Positions 27,118 through 36,861 of a stretch of 64,000 nucleotides of DNA are shown here, piece by piece. The stretch covers positions 62,001 to 126,000 of the forward strand of contig NZ_SMNQ01000003.1 in assembly GCF_004353505.1 (NCBI RefSeq), in the 5' to 3' direction. The notes under the pieces were generated by a model. That model saw nothing but the letters and a program-made list of their open reading frames with translations. It made no database searches and had not been told where the DNA came from. Origin of the DNA: Streptomyces sp. WAC05374. GTDB taxonomy: Bacteria; Actinomycetota; Actinomycetes; Streptomycetales; Streptomycetaceae. Numbering within the stretch: the stretch's first letter is position 1; each line of letters opens with the position of its first letter. A program made the position numbers and the translations under genes.

Positions 27118-28127
27118 GCGCACAGGCCACCAGAGCGGTGGTGTCACCGATGCTGCTGCGGCTCGCCCACGAGCGGGCGACCGGGGCGATGGTGCGCGAC
27201 CACGGGACGCTGTACCTCGTCGACGGACGGGTCGTGCACGCCGAGAGCCCCGTGGCGCCCGGGCCGGACGTTCTGCTGACGGCGGGCGGGCGGCGGCCCC
27301 GGCACGACCGGATAGCCGCCGGTGAGCTGGAGATATGCCACCTGGGCGCCCTGTTCGACGCCGCGTTCTTCGCCCTCGCGCCCGGCCGGGGCCCGGCCCG
27401 CTTCCAGTACGGCGTCGCCCATGGCTCGCACGCCGTACGACCCGTACGCCCGGTGTCGGCGGCCAGTGTGGAACGCGAGACGCTGCGGCGCCGGGAGCTG
27501 CTCGACAGCGTGTGGCCCTACCCCTCGGTCGACACCGCGCCCGTCGTCCCGCGCACGGCCGCGCCCGGCCAGACGGTGACCGCCCGTCAGCGCGTGCTGC
27601 TGGCTTACGCGGACGGCGCCCGCACCCCCGCGCAGCTCGCGTGGGCGCTGGGGCGGCCGGCGTTCCACACCCTGCTGGAGATCCGGCGGCTGGCGGCGGC
27701 CGGCCTCGTGGACACCCCGCACGAACCGGCCCCGCACATGTCGTTCCCCCTCGAACCACCACCCCCGCACGACACCGCGCCCGACGACACCGCACCGCAC
27801 CTCCTGCCCGGGCACGAGACCGCCCCGCCCCACGTCCTGCCCGGGCACGACACCGCCCCACACCGTGTCGCCCCGCACGAGACCGCCCCGCACCCTGTCG
27901 CCCCGCACGAGGCCGCCCCGCACGAAGCTGCGCCGTCCCACGCCGCCACGCACCGCCTGCCCACGCGCGAGCCGCACCTGTACGAGCCCCACCCGCGTGA
28001 GCCCCACCCACGCGAACCCGCCCCGTACGCGCCCGAGCTCGCCCCGTACGACCCCGCACACTTCCCGTCCGACCCGGACATCGCCCTGCTCCGCCGGCTC
28101 CGTGACGCCCTGGAGGCCCATCTGTGA
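27114..28127 (+). CDS. PATAN/DUF4388-like protein with His/Pro-rich tail
   Basis: A 337-residue protein. Residues 10-120 (SPMLLRLAHERATGAMVRDHG, LYLVDGRVVHAESP) resemble the PATAN/DUF4388 fold that often partners response regulators and roadblock proteins. About 160-205 (LLAYADGARTPAQLAWALG..IRRLAAAGLV) resembles the winged-helix-like end of that family. Residues 215-310 are a run of APHE/APHD and EPHPR repeats rich in His and Pro, probably disordered and possibly metal binding. ATG overlaps the previous stop; 76 bases follow before the next gene. Family call is by resemblance only. Confidence 0.55.
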   Translation: MSAQATRAVVSPMLLRLAHERATGAMVRDHGTLYLVDGRVVHAESPVAPGPDVLLTAGGRRPRHDRIAAGELEICHLGALFDAAFFALAPGRGPARFQYGVAHGSHAVRPVRPVSAASVERETLRRRELLDSVWPYPSVDTAPVVPRTAAPGQTVTARQRVLLAYADGARTPAQLAWALGRPAFHTLLEIRRLAAAGLVDTPHEPAPHMSFPLEPPPPHDTAPDDTAPHLLPGHETAPPHVLPGHDTAPHRVAPHETAPHPVAPHEAAPHEAAPSHAATHRLPTREPHLYEPHPREPHPREPAPYAPELAPYDPAHFPSDPDIALLRRLRDALEAHL

Positions 28128-28203
28128 CCACCCGTACGCCCCGTACCCGCTCATGAGGCGCGCCTTGCGCCAACGCGCCGAGAGGAGCGAGAGGAGACAG
28201 CTC

Positions 28204-28680
28204 ATGACGGCGGCCGAAGCCGAAGTGCTCGCCGAGCTCAGGCGTCTGCGTGCCCGCGTCCCCCAGGTGACCGGGGCGCTGGCGGCCAGCGCCGACGGCC
28301 TGGTCCTGGCCCGCGACACGGCGGACGCGGACGCCGCGGAGGGCGTCGCCGCGCTCACCGCCGCCGCGCTCGGCGTGGCGCTGCGGCTCACCGAGGCCAC
28401 CGGACAGGGCGGATTCCGCGAGCTGCTGGTCCGTGGCGAGCACGGTTACGTCGCTACGTACGCGGCCGGCGCCTCCGCCGTACTGACCCTGCTCGCCGAA
28501 CCCCGCATCAATGTGGGCCGGCTCCACCTGGAGGCCCGGCGCTCCAGCGCCCGCGTCGGCGAGCTGGTCGACGGCGCCCTGCACCGGCGTACGGCCCCGA
28601 GCGACCCCCTCCGGGAGGCCCGTCCAGCCATTCCACCCCTCCCTGCCCACAGACCGTCCCACAAACCGAAGGAAGCGTGA
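28204..28680 (+). CDS. Roadblock/LC7 domain protein
   Basis: A 158-residue protein whose [29 protein letters not shown] and the two later beta-rich halves ([45 protein letters not shown]) are typical of the roadblock/LC7 fold used by MglB-like and CvnB-like GTPase regulators. ATG 28204 has GAGGAGA 8 bases upstream; an in-frame ATG at 28153 lacks this. Third of four genes of the cluster; no GTPase, kinase or DUF742 gene adjoins it. The last 30 residues are basic and Pro-rich. Confidence 0.75.
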   Translation: MTAAEAEVLAELRRLRARVPQVTGALAASADGLVLARDTADADAAEGVAALTAAALGVALRLTEATGQGGFRELLVRGEHGYVATYAAGASAVLTLLAEPRINVGRLHLEARRSSARVGELVDGALHRRTAPSDPLREARPAIPPLPAHRPSHKPKEA

Positions 28681-28688
28681 GAAGACCC

Positions 28689-29063
28689 ATGGCGAACACC
28701 GAAGCGACCCTCAAGGAAGCCACCACCGTCATCGACGGTGCCATCGGCGCGGCTCTCGTCGACTACACCAGCGGCATGGCCCTCGGCACGATCGGCGGTG
28801 GCAAGGACCTCGACCTGACGGTCGCCGCCGCCGGCAACACCGACGTCGTGCGCGCCAAGGTGCGCACCATGGAGATGCTCGGTCTGAACGAGGAGATCGA
28901 GGACATCCTGATCACGCTCGGCACGCAGTACCACCTGATCCGGCTCCTCAAGGGCCGCGGTACCAACGGCCTGTTCCTCTACCTGGCGCTGGCGAAGGAC
29001 AGGGCCAACCTGGCGATGGCCCGCCACCAGCTCCGGCAGATCGAGGCCCAACTGGAGGTCTGA
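28689..29063 (+). CDS. Short roadblock-like protein
   Basis: A compact 124-residue protein: [42 protein letters not shown], then [17 protein letters not shown] and [21 protein letters not shown]. It is the uninterrupted version of the product of 26440 and matches in both halves. It starts 8 bases after the previous stop and a GAAG lies before the ATG. Probably a dimeric scaffold or GTPase partner, by analogy with roadblock proteins. Confidence 0.7.
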   Translation: MANTEATLKEATTVIDGAIGAALVDYTSGMALGTIGGGKDLDLTVAAAGNTDVVRAKVRTMEMLGLNEEIEDILITLGTQYHLIRLLKGRGTNGLFLYLALAKDRANLAMARHQLRQIEAQLEV

Positions 29064-29076
29064 TACGGCCGTGCGC

Positions 29077-29637
29077 TCAGCGGCGCCGTGCCCCGCCGGG
29101 CGCGGCGTCGCCCGCCGCGATACCCGTCGTCCGGTACGCCGTGACGGGCTTGCCGGCCGGTCCCCTGCCGAGCCGGTCGGTGCGTACCCACCACAGGCGG
29201 TCCTCGGTACGTTCCCGGTGGCCGATCCACAGGGCCTTGAGCCACAGCCCGGCGCCCGCCCCCGCCAGCCACAGCCCGCCCGCACCGGGCAGCGCGAACG
29301 ACGAGGCGACGGCGGCGGCGAACGCGCCCAGCAGCCACCAGCGGTGGGCGCGCCGCCAGGCCCTCAGCGTCACGGCGCGGTCCTGGAGGAAGTCCGCCCG
29401 CGCGGCCCGGGTGGCGTCCGCGGCCAGCCGGGTGTGGCGCTCGCGCCGCGCCAGGGCCACGGCCGCGGCCGTCACCAGGAAGAGCGCGGCCCCGGCGAGC
29501 AGCCCGATGCGCCGCCCGGTGAGCCCGGGCAGCAGCGCCCCGGCCCCGGCGGCCGTCAGCCCCGCCCACCACAGGGGCGCGGCCCCCGCCCGTACGACCA
29601 CGGCCACTCTCGCCAGTGCCTGCCCTCCGCGAGCCAC
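29077..29637 (-). CDS. Small four-helix membrane protein of unknown function
   Basis: A 186-residue protein with hydrophobic segments at about 18-32, 38-55, 93-106 and 110-122, and a basic C-terminal cytosolic tail. No family recognised. GTG 29637 was chosen because AGGGAGG lies 5 bases upstream. It converges on the roadblock cluster with a 13-base gap. Confidence 0.6.
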   Translation of the reverse strand: MARGGQALARVAVVVRAGAAPLWWAGLTAAGAGALLPGLTGRRIGLLAGAALFLVTAAAVALARRERHTRLAADATRAARADFLQDRAVTLRAWRRAHRWWLLGAFAAAVASSFALPGAGGLWLAGAGAGLWLKALWIGHRERTEDRLWWVRTDRLGRGPAGKPVTAYRTTGIAAGDAAPGGARRR

Positions 29638-29729
29638 GTCCGCCTCCCTGTTCACGGCCTCTACGGTGCGGCGGGAGAGTAGCGCCCGATCCTTAAGGTC
29701 CGCTGAGAAACGGCCCCTTGCCCGCGCGG

Positions 29730-29765
29730 GCACCAGGGGAAGCCCGGCGGGGCGCCCCCTGGTGC
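29730..29765 (-). terminator. Hairpin downstream of the RpiR gene
   Basis: A perfect 10-bp stem (29730-29739 with 29756-29765) with a 16-base loop, about 60 bases past the RpiR stop. No U-run. Confidence 0.6.
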
Positions 29766-29836
29766 CCGTGGAGGCAAGGCCGGACGTCACTCCACGGACC
29801 AGCACCCGTGGAGACCCGGCCGGACGTCACTCCACG
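29765..29836. repeat. Direct repeat of hairpin units through the RpiR stop codon
   Basis: Two 32-base copies (29765-29796 and 29805-29836) differing in about five bases. Each can itself fold through CGTGGAG/CTCCACG. The second copy contains the true stop of the RpiR gene (29827-29829), and the first has the same triplet in the same place. Confidence 0.75.
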
Positions 29837-30672
29837 AACAGGCCGCGCGCGGAGGCGGCCGTGTCGAACTCCTCCAGCCGTGCCTGGGCGTCCGGCAGCC
29901 CGTCGCACATGGCCTCCAGCAGCACCCGCCCCAGCAGCATCGGCGCGCACGCCGTGTCGAAGGCGAGCCCGGTGCCGACCGCCGCCGGGAGCAGCAGGTC
30001 GCTGTGCTTGGCGACCGGGGCGAACGCGGAGTCGGCGACGGTCACGACGGTCAGCCCGGCGTCGCGGGCGTACGCGAGGGCGTCCACGACCTCGCGGGGG
30101 TGCCGGGGCAGCGCGAAGCACAGCAGCACGGTGGCGCCCGCCCGCACGGCGGCGTCGATCCGGTCGGTGAGCATCGTGCCGCCCTCGTCGAGCAGCCGTA
30201 CGTCCGGGTGGACCTTGGCCGCGAAGTACGCGAAGCCGCGCGCCTGGGAGGAGGCGGCACGCAGGCCCAGCACCGGCAGCGGGCGCGAGGAGGCGAGCAG
30301 CCGCCCGGCGCGCTCCACCGGCTCGGGGTCGGCGAGGAGCCCGGCGAGGTGCTTCAGGTTCTCGATCTCGCCCAGCACGGCCTGCTGGTACTCGTTGTAC
30401 GCGGACTCGCCCGCCGCTCCAGCGGCCCGCTCGGTGGGGGCCACCTCGCGCAGGTGCTTGCGCAGCGCCGGGTAGCCGTCGAACCCGAGCGCCACCGCGA
30501 AGCGGGTGACGGACGGCTGGCTGACGCCGGCCAGCTCGGCCAGCTCCACGCTGGACAGGAACGGTACGTCGCCGGCGCGCCGCACCATCGAGTGGGCGAT
30601 CCGGCGCTGCGTGGGCGTCAGCCGGTGCCCCTCGAAGAGCGCCTGCAACCGTGCGGCAGGGCTGTCGCTCAT
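29827..30672 (-). CDS. MurR/RpiR family transcriptional regulator
   Basis: A 281-residue regulator with an N-terminal RpiR helix-turn-helix (PTQRRIAHSMV, then SSVELAELAGVSQPSVTRFAVALGF) and a C-terminal SIS sugar-phosphate-binding domain from about 120 (LPVLGLRAASSQARGFAYFAAKV, ATVLLCFALPRHP, VVTVADS). Such proteins sense sugar phosphates or related metabolites. ATG 30672 has AGGGGGAC 5 bases upstream. A 16-bp palindrome at 30718-30733 is a candidate autoregulatory site. No sugar gene adjoins it, so its target is unknown. Confidence 0.85.
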   Translation of the reverse strand: MSDSPAARLQALFEGHRLTPTQRRIAHSMVRRAGDVPFLSSVELAELAGVSQPSVTRFAVALGFDGYPALRKHLREVAPTERAAGAAGESAYNEYQQAVLGEIENLKHLAGLLADPEPVERAGRLLASSRPLPVLGLRAASSQARGFAYFAAKVHPDVRLLDEGGTMLTDRIDAAVRAGATVLLCFALPRHPREVVDALAYARDAGLTVVTVADSAFAPVAKHSDLLLPAAVGTGLAFDTACAPMLLGRVLLEAMCDGLPDAQARLEEFDTAASARGLFVE

Positions 30673-30717
30673 GCCGTCCCCCTGTTCCCGAGCCACCTAT
30701 TCAGTCACGGATGACTC

Positions 30718-30733
30718 TGCATGACGATATGCA
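30718..30733. promoter_or_regulatory. Palindrome upstream of the RpiR gene
   Basis: TGCAT-GACGAT-ATGCA, perfect 5-bp arms, 46 bases before the RpiR ATG and 90 bases before the divergent membrane protein gene. Position suggests an operator. Confidence 0.4.
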
Positions 30734-30822
30734 GCCGAGCAAGCGGCAGGGGGAACCCAGGGGGACGAAGAGGGGGGCTAGCCCCAGCGACACGGCGGTC
30801 GCGGCTCCGTACCGTGGCACGC

Positions 30823-31245
30823 ATGGAAACCCGCGACACGGAGCTCGAGAAGGAGCTCGAGAAAGAGCTCGACGCCACCCTTCAGGCCCGGCGCGAGCTG
30901 GGGACGGAGTACGAGTCGGCCCTCGTCGAGTCGTTCCTGGAGAAGGTGGAGCACCGCCTGGACGCCACGGTCGACCGCCGGGTCCGCCGCCAGGTCGCCG
31001 AGCAGCAGATGATCGTGGCCCGGGGCGCCCGCCCCGGCGGCGGCCCGCCGGTCGGGGAGAACTTCGGCGAGCGCTTCGGCTTCGCCATCGTCTCTCTGAT
31101 CCTGGCGGTCCCGCTCACGGCGATCGGCGCGGTGAACGCCGGGCTGAAGGGCCTGCTCGTCACCTGGGCCGGCATAGTCGGCGTCAATGTGGCGCACTCG
31201 CTGCGGGGGGTGTCCCGGCGGCACCGCCGGGACGCGGACGCGTGA
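30823..31245 (+). CDS. Small membrane protein with charged coiled coil
   Basis: A 140-residue protein. Residues 1-65 are highly charged and helical with repeated ELEKELEKEL, likely a coiled coil; about 90-125 form two hydrophobic segments; the end is Arg-rich. No family recognised. There is no Shine-Dalgarno before ATG 30823, but TACCGT ends 7 bases before it, so the mRNA is probably leaderless. The stop codon is in the first unit of a tandem repeat. Confidence 0.65.
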   Translation: METRDTELEKELEKELDATLQARRELGTEYESALVESFLEKVEHRLDATVDRRVRRQVAEQQMIVARGARPGGGPPVGENFGERFGFAIVSLILAVPLTAIGAVNAGLKGLLVTWAGIVGVNVAHSLRGVSRRHRRDADA

Positions 31246-31373
31246 CGGAGACGCGTGACGGAGACGCGTAACGGGAGACGCGTAACGGGGACGCGTAGTG
31301 GGAGACACCCCACGGAAGACGCGTAACGGGAGGCACCCGACGGGGGACGCCCAACGGGAGACCCGTGACGGGA
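31237..31373. repeat. 13-14 bp tandem repeat through the stop codon
   Basis: About ten units of the type GACGCGTAACGGGA, decaying with distance from the gene. The first unit covers the last two codons and stop (31243-31245). The rest of the 31246-31612 gap holds a terminator at 31381-31435 and no gene that I can see. Confidence 0.85.
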
Positions 31374-31380
31374 GGTGTGG

Positions 31381-31435
31381 CGCGGGGACCGCCGCACCCC
31401 CGTTGCCGGGGGGCGGGACGACGGCGGTCCCCGCG
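31381..31435. terminator. Strong nested hairpin between convergent genes
   Basis: A perfect 14-bp stem (31381-31394 with 31422-31435) enclosing a second stem of CCCCCG/CGGGGG type. Confidence 0.75.
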
Positions 31436-31612
31436 TGGGACACGGGCCCGGGTCAGGGCCGGTCTCCGCGTCCGTGGCGTTCGTGGAGGTCCGGGAGCCG
31501 CTCCGGAAGTCCGTGACGCCGTTGGGTATTACAGTGCACGACGCGTGTTAAGCGGGTGCTGCCGCAACATGTCGCGCTCGTACCGATCGTGCGAAGCCCT
31601 GCCCCGTTGTGG

Positions 31613-32998
<1,386 letters not shown>

Positions 32999-33102
32999 CG
33001 TAGTCTCCGGGGTCTCCGTAATGGTCCAGCCAGCGTATGCGTAGTCGGAGGCGGTTACGGGGCACTTAGCTCTTGTACGGCAACAAGGAGGTGGCTGCCC
33101 CT

Positions 33103-34104
33103 ATGTCGAGGGCGAGGGTGGCACGGCGGATCGCCGCCGGCGCGGCGTACGGGGGCGGCGGTATCGGGCTGCTGGGGGCGGCCGCGGTCGGGGTGCTGCT
33201 GGCCGAGGTGCAGCTCGCGAAACGATCCGTGGGCGGCGGTGTGGCACCGCTGCCACCGTGCGCGGACGGGCTGTACGGCCGGGGCTACACGGGCGGTCCG
33301 GAGCCCCTGCGACTCGCCCTCCTGGGTGATTCCACGGCGGCGGGGCAGGGGGTGCGGCGGGCGGGGCAGACGCCGGGCGCGCTGCTGGCCTCCGGGCTCG
33401 CGGCGGTCGCGGAGCGCCCGGTGGAGCTGCGCAACGTCGCCCTGCCGGGGGCCAGGTCCGACGACCTGGAGCGGCAGGTGGCGCTGCTGCTGGCCCATCC
33501 GGGCCGGGTGCCCGACGTGTGCGTGATCATGATCGGGGCGAATGACGTGACGCACCGGATGCCCCCGACGGAGTCGGTGCGGTACCTCGCGACGGCCGTG
33601 CGGCGGCTGCGTACGGCGGGGGCGGAGGTGGTGGTCGGCACCTGTCCCGACCTGGGCACGATCGAGCCGGTGTACCAACCGTTGCGGTGGCTGGCGCGGC
33701 GGGCGTCGCGCCAGTTGGCGGCCGCCCAGACGATCGTGGTCGTGGAACAGGGCGGCCGCACCGTGTCGCTGGGTGACCTGCTGGGGCCGGAGTTCGCGGC
33801 GAACCCGCGCGAGATGTTCGGCGCGGACAACTACCACCCCTCGGCCGAGGGGTACGCCACGGCGGCGATGGCGGTGCTGCCGACCCTGTGCGCGGTGCTG
33901 GGCGTGTGGCCCGAGACGGACCGGCTGGAGGCGGACCGCCGGGAGGGCATGCTGCCGGTCGCGAAGGCCGCGGCGGAGGCTGCGGAGGAGGCCGGTACGG
34001 AGGTCACCGGTGCCCGCGCGCCCTGGGCGCTGCTCAAGCACCGGCGCCGGCGCCGTCTGCCGTCCGTCCAGGACCCGGCGCCCCTCCGCGACGCCCGCCC
34101 CTGA
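33103..34104 (+). CDS. SGNH/GDSL hydrolase
   Basis: A 333-residue protein with an N-terminal hydrophobic segment (about 18-35), probably an anchor or signal. The SGNH blocks are LLGDSTAAGQGV (Ser77), LPGARSDDL, IMIGANDVTH and DNYHPSAEGYA (Asp/His). It is likely an esterase acting outside the membrane. The C-terminus is basic. ATG 33103 was chosen with GGAGG 11 bases upstream; in-frame TTG and GTG codons just before it are alternatives. Confidence 0.8.
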   Translation: MSRARVARRIAAGAAYGGGGIGLLGAAAVGVLLAEVQLAKRSVGGGVAPLPPCADGLYGRGYTGGPEPLRLALLGDSTAAGQGVRRAGQTPGALLASGLAAVAERPVELRNVALPGARSDDLERQVALLLAHPGRVPDVCVIMIGANDVTHRMPPTESVRYLATAVRRLRTAGAEVVVGTCPDLGTIEPVYQPLRWLARRASRQLAAAQTIVVVEQGGRTVSLGDLLGPEFAANPREMFGADNYHPSAEGYATAAMAVLPTLCAVLGVWPETDRLEADRREGMLPVAKAAAEAAEEAGTEVTGARAPWALLKHRRRRRLPSVQDPAPLRDARP

Positions 34105-34281
34105 CGGGCCACGGCCCGCTGGGCGTGCCGCCCACGGCCGCCCGGGCCGCCCCGGTCGGCCCCACGCCCCGGGCGCCCCATGCTCGGCCGGTCGCGCCCT
34201 CCGGCGGGCCCGCCCCCGCCCCCCCGGGGTGGATCCGCCGTGCGGGGGAAGGCGCAGGGTGGCGGGGTACGGCCCCGGGAA

Positions 34282-34297
34282 CTGAGCGAGCGCTTAG
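34282..34297. promoter_or_regulatory. Imperfect palindrome upstream of the thiolase
   Basis: CT-n-AGCG-nn-CGCT-n-AG, the form of many TetR-family operators of fatty acid genes, 97 bases before the thiolase ATG. The remaining 34105-34393 spacer shows nothing further. Confidence 0.4.
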
Positions 34298-34393
34298 AAA
34301 TGCGGTCCGCATCACACGCCCACCCCGGTGACCCGAGCGGTACGTACAGGTAACTTCCCTCTCAGTCCTGCCCCTCGCCCCTCTGGAGCCGTG

Positions 34394-35614
34394 ATGCCCG
34401 AAGCCGTGATCGTCTCAGCCGCCCGCTCCCCCATCGGCCGGGCCTTCAAGGGCTCGCTGAAGGACCTGCGGCCGGACGACCTGACCGCCACGATCATCCA
34501 GGCCGCGCTCGCCAAGGTGCCCGAGCTCGACCCGCGTGACATCGACGACCTGATGCTCGGCTGTGGCCTGCCCGGCGGCGAGCAGGGGCACAACCTGGGC
34601 CGTATCGTCGCCGTGCAGATGGGCATGGACCACCTGCCCGGCTGCACCATCACCCGGTACTGCTCCTCCTCGCTGCAGACGTCCCGCATGGCCCTGCACG
34701 CCATCAAGGCGGGCGAGGGCGACGTCTTCATCTCCGCCGGTGTGGAGATGGTCTCCCGCTCCGTGAAGGGCACCAGCGACGGCCTGCCCGACACGCACAA
34801 CCCGCTGTTCGCCGAGGCGGAGGCCCGCACCGCCGCCCGCGCCGAGCAGGAGGGCACCGACTGGCACGACCCGCGCGAGGACGGCCTGATTCCCGACGCG
34901 TACATCGCGATGGGCCAGACCGCCGAGAACCTGGCGCGCCTGAAGGGCGTGACCCGCCAGGACATGGACGAGTTCGGCGTCCGCTCGCAGAACCTCGCCG
35001 AGGAAGCGATCAAGAACGGCTTCTGGGAGCGGGAGATCACCCCCGTCACCACCCCCGACGGCACCGTCGTCAGCAAGGACGACGGCCCGCGCGCCGGCGT
35101 GACCATGGAGGGCGTGCAGGGCCTGAAGCCGGTCTTCCGTCCCGACGGACTGGTGACCGCCGCCAACTGCTGCCCGCTCAACGACGGCGCCGCCGCGCTG
35201 GTCATCATGAGCGACACCAAGGCGCGGGAGCTGGGCCTGACCCCGCTCGCGCGGATCGTGTCCACGGGCGTCTCGGGCCTGTCGCCCGAGATCATGGGCT
35301 ACGGCCCCGTGGAGGCGAGCAAGCAGGCGCTGAAGCGCGCCGGGCTCACCATCGGCGACATCGACCTGGTGGAGATCAACGAGGCGTTCGCCGCCCAGGT
35401 CATCCCGTCGTACCGCGACCTGGACATCCCGCTGGAGAAGCTGAACGTCAACGGCGGCGCCATCGCCGTCGGCCACCCCTTCGGCATGACCGGCGCCCGG
35501 ATCACCGGCACGCTGATCAACAGCCTCCAGTTCCACGACAAGCAGTTCGGCCTGGAGACCATGTGCGTCGGCGGCGGCCAGGGCATGGCCATGGTCATCG
35601 AGCGGCTGAGCTGA
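34394..35614 (+). CDS. Acetyl-CoA C-acyltransferase (thiolase)
   Basis: A 406-residue thiolase. The nucleophilic cysteine is in TITRYCSSSLQ (Cys90), the catalytic His in GGAIAVGHPFGMTGAR and the second Cys in MCVGGGQGMA. INEAFAAQ is also present. It cleaves or condenses acyl-CoA with acetyl-CoA, in beta-oxidation or the reverse. ATG 34394 follows GGAG at 5 bases. Monocistronic, with a terminator at 35636. Confidence 0.92.
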   Translation: MPEAVIVSAARSPIGRAFKGSLKDLRPDDLTATIIQAALAKVPELDPRDIDDLMLGCGLPGGEQGHNLGRIVAVQMGMDHLPGCTITRYCSSSLQTSRMALHAIKAGEGDVFISAGVEMVSRSVKGTSDGLPDTHNPLFAEAEARTAARAEQEGTDWHDPREDGLIPDAYIAMGQTAENLARLKGVTRQDMDEFGVRSQNLAEEAIKNGFWEREITPVTTPDGTVVSKDDGPRAGVTMEGVQGLKPVFRPDGLVTAANCCPLNDGAAALVIMSDTKARELGLTPLARIVSTGVSGLSPEIMGYGPVEASKQALKRAGLTIGDIDLVEINEAFAAQVIPSYRDLDIPLEKLNVNGGAIAVGHPFGMTGARITGTLINSLQFHDKQFGLETMCVGGGQGMAMVIERLS

Positions 35615-35635
35615 GCTGAGCCGTAGCGGAGGGTA

Positions 35636-35664
35636 GGGGCCGTCCTCGTTCCTCGGACGGCCCC
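35636..35664 (+). terminator. Terminator of the thiolase gene
   Basis: A perfect 10-bp stem (35636-35645 with 35655-35664) with a 9-base loop, 22 bases after the stop. Confidence 0.75.
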
Positions 35665-35777
35665 TGCCCGCAGCGGTGGCGAAGCGGAACGCGACCACAA
35701 GCAGCGCGCGGCTGAGGGCCCGGCCGGGGAAATCGCCTCGCGCCCCGGCCAACCCTGCCGCGTCCCAGCCGTGACCG

Positions 35778-35816
35778 AATCTCCCCCAGGATGTGACCTA
35801 TCTCCCGGGGGAGATT
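35778..35816. other. Second hairpin in the 35615-35964 spacer
   Basis: A perfect 10-bp stem (35778-35787 with 35807-35816), 19-base loop, followed by TTGTTTGTG on the plus strand. It looks like a terminator, but no gene ends just before it. The rest of the spacer has no clear gene. Confidence 0.5.
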
Positions 35817-35964
35817 TGTTTGTGCAGGTCAGGGCAGCTATCCGGGAAATCCACGAGGCAAAAGACCTGTCCAATTCGTGACGTAATGCACTGACAGGGG
35901 GCGCGGGGGCACGACAAGCTGATGTAGGAAGTGCGGGGGATCGATTGAAACCGGGAGTAAGTCA

Positions 35965-36861
35965 GTGAGCGCCATGTCTCTCGCCCTGCTGCTGACCACG
36001 GCCACCGCCACGGCCGTGGGTGCCGCTGCCCTGCACGCCGCCCACGGGCTGCGCAAGCAGGTCACCGCGCTGCGCACGGAGCTCGCCGCCGCGAACACGA
36101 CCGGCCGGACCCCCACCGTGCCCCACGCCCGCACCACCGAGGACATACGCGCGGCCGTCGCCGAGGCCCTCGCGGAGGAGCGGGAGCGTGAGCTGGCCGA
36201 GGCGCGTGCCTTCTGGGCCGCCCAGGAGGCGCGGGACGCCGCCGACGGCCCCGCCACCCTCCTCGGCCCGCTGGGCGGCGGCACGGCGGCCGGGACGGGC
36301 GAGGACGGCCCGTTCTTCGTGCCGCGCCAGGCGGACTTCGCGGGTCTGGACGCCATGGACGCCACCGACTTCGGTCCGGACTACGCCGAGTACGCCGACG
36401 GTCTCGACGACCTGGACGCCCTGGCGGAGCTGCCGGACTTCCCCGGCATCACCGACAACCAGTTCCCCGAGGACTCCCCCGAGCTGGCCGCGGCCCGTCG
36501 CCGCCACCCCTCCCACCCGGACTTCGTGCCGGTCCAGACGCCCGTGGTCACCGACCACGAGCGCACCGTGGCCCGCCTGGAGGAGCTCGCCGAGAGCCGC
36601 ACGGCGCTCACCGACGTGCGGCCCGGGCCGCTGGGCACCCTGGACGTGTACGTCTTCGCCGACGGCACCACCCTGTGCATGACGCCCGGGCACCGGGAGA
36701 CCGCCGAGCGCCTCGCGGACGCGCTGCGCAGCGGCGAGACGCCGGTGCTGCTGGGCGGGTCGGGGGTGTCGGGCGCGTACGCCCTGACCTTCTCGTGCGG
36801 CAGCGGCGCCGACGCGGAGAGCGTCTACGTCCTGGCGGACCGCGTCATAGCGTCGCTGTAG
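35965..36861 (+). CDS. Membrane-anchored protein of unknown function
   Basis: A 298-residue protein with an N-terminal hydrophobic segment (about 4-24), a short helical stretch rich in Glu/Ala/Arg (55-95), an acidic Asp/Glu/Pro-rich middle (115-175) and a small folded C-terminal domain (about 215-298) with VYVFADGTTLCMTPGHRETAERLADAL. I recognise no family. GTG 35965 has GGGAG upstream; an ATG at 35974 is an alternative. It overlaps the convergent gene by 17 bases. Confidence 0.65.
   Translation: MSAMSLALLLTTATATAVGAAALHAAHGLRKQVTALRTELAAANTTGRTPTVPHARTTEDIRAAVAEALAEERERELAEARAFWAAQEARDAADGPATLLGPLGGGTAAGTGEDGPFFVPRQADFAGLDAMDATDFGPDYAEYADGLDDLDALAELPDFPGITDNQFPEDSPELAAARRRHPSHPDFVPVQTPVVTDHERTVARLEELAESRTALTDVRPGPLGTLDVYVFADGTTLCMTPGHRETAERLADALRSGETPVLLGGSGVSGAYALTFSCGSGADAESVYVLADRVIASL

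Noticed and set aside
28153..28203. Earlier ATG for the roadblock gene at 28204
   Set aside because: The extension is Arg-rich without homology features, and the clear Shine-Dalgarno belongs to the later ATG.
26440..29063. Conservon (cvn) operon
   Set aside because: Roadblock proteins are present, but there is no histidine kinase, DUF742 protein or GTPase, so the name does not apply.
30411..30440. Second copy of the hutF palindromic repeat in the RpiR gene
   Set aside because: Only a short CTCCAGCGG core matches, and the protein sequence there is a plausible ordinary loop.
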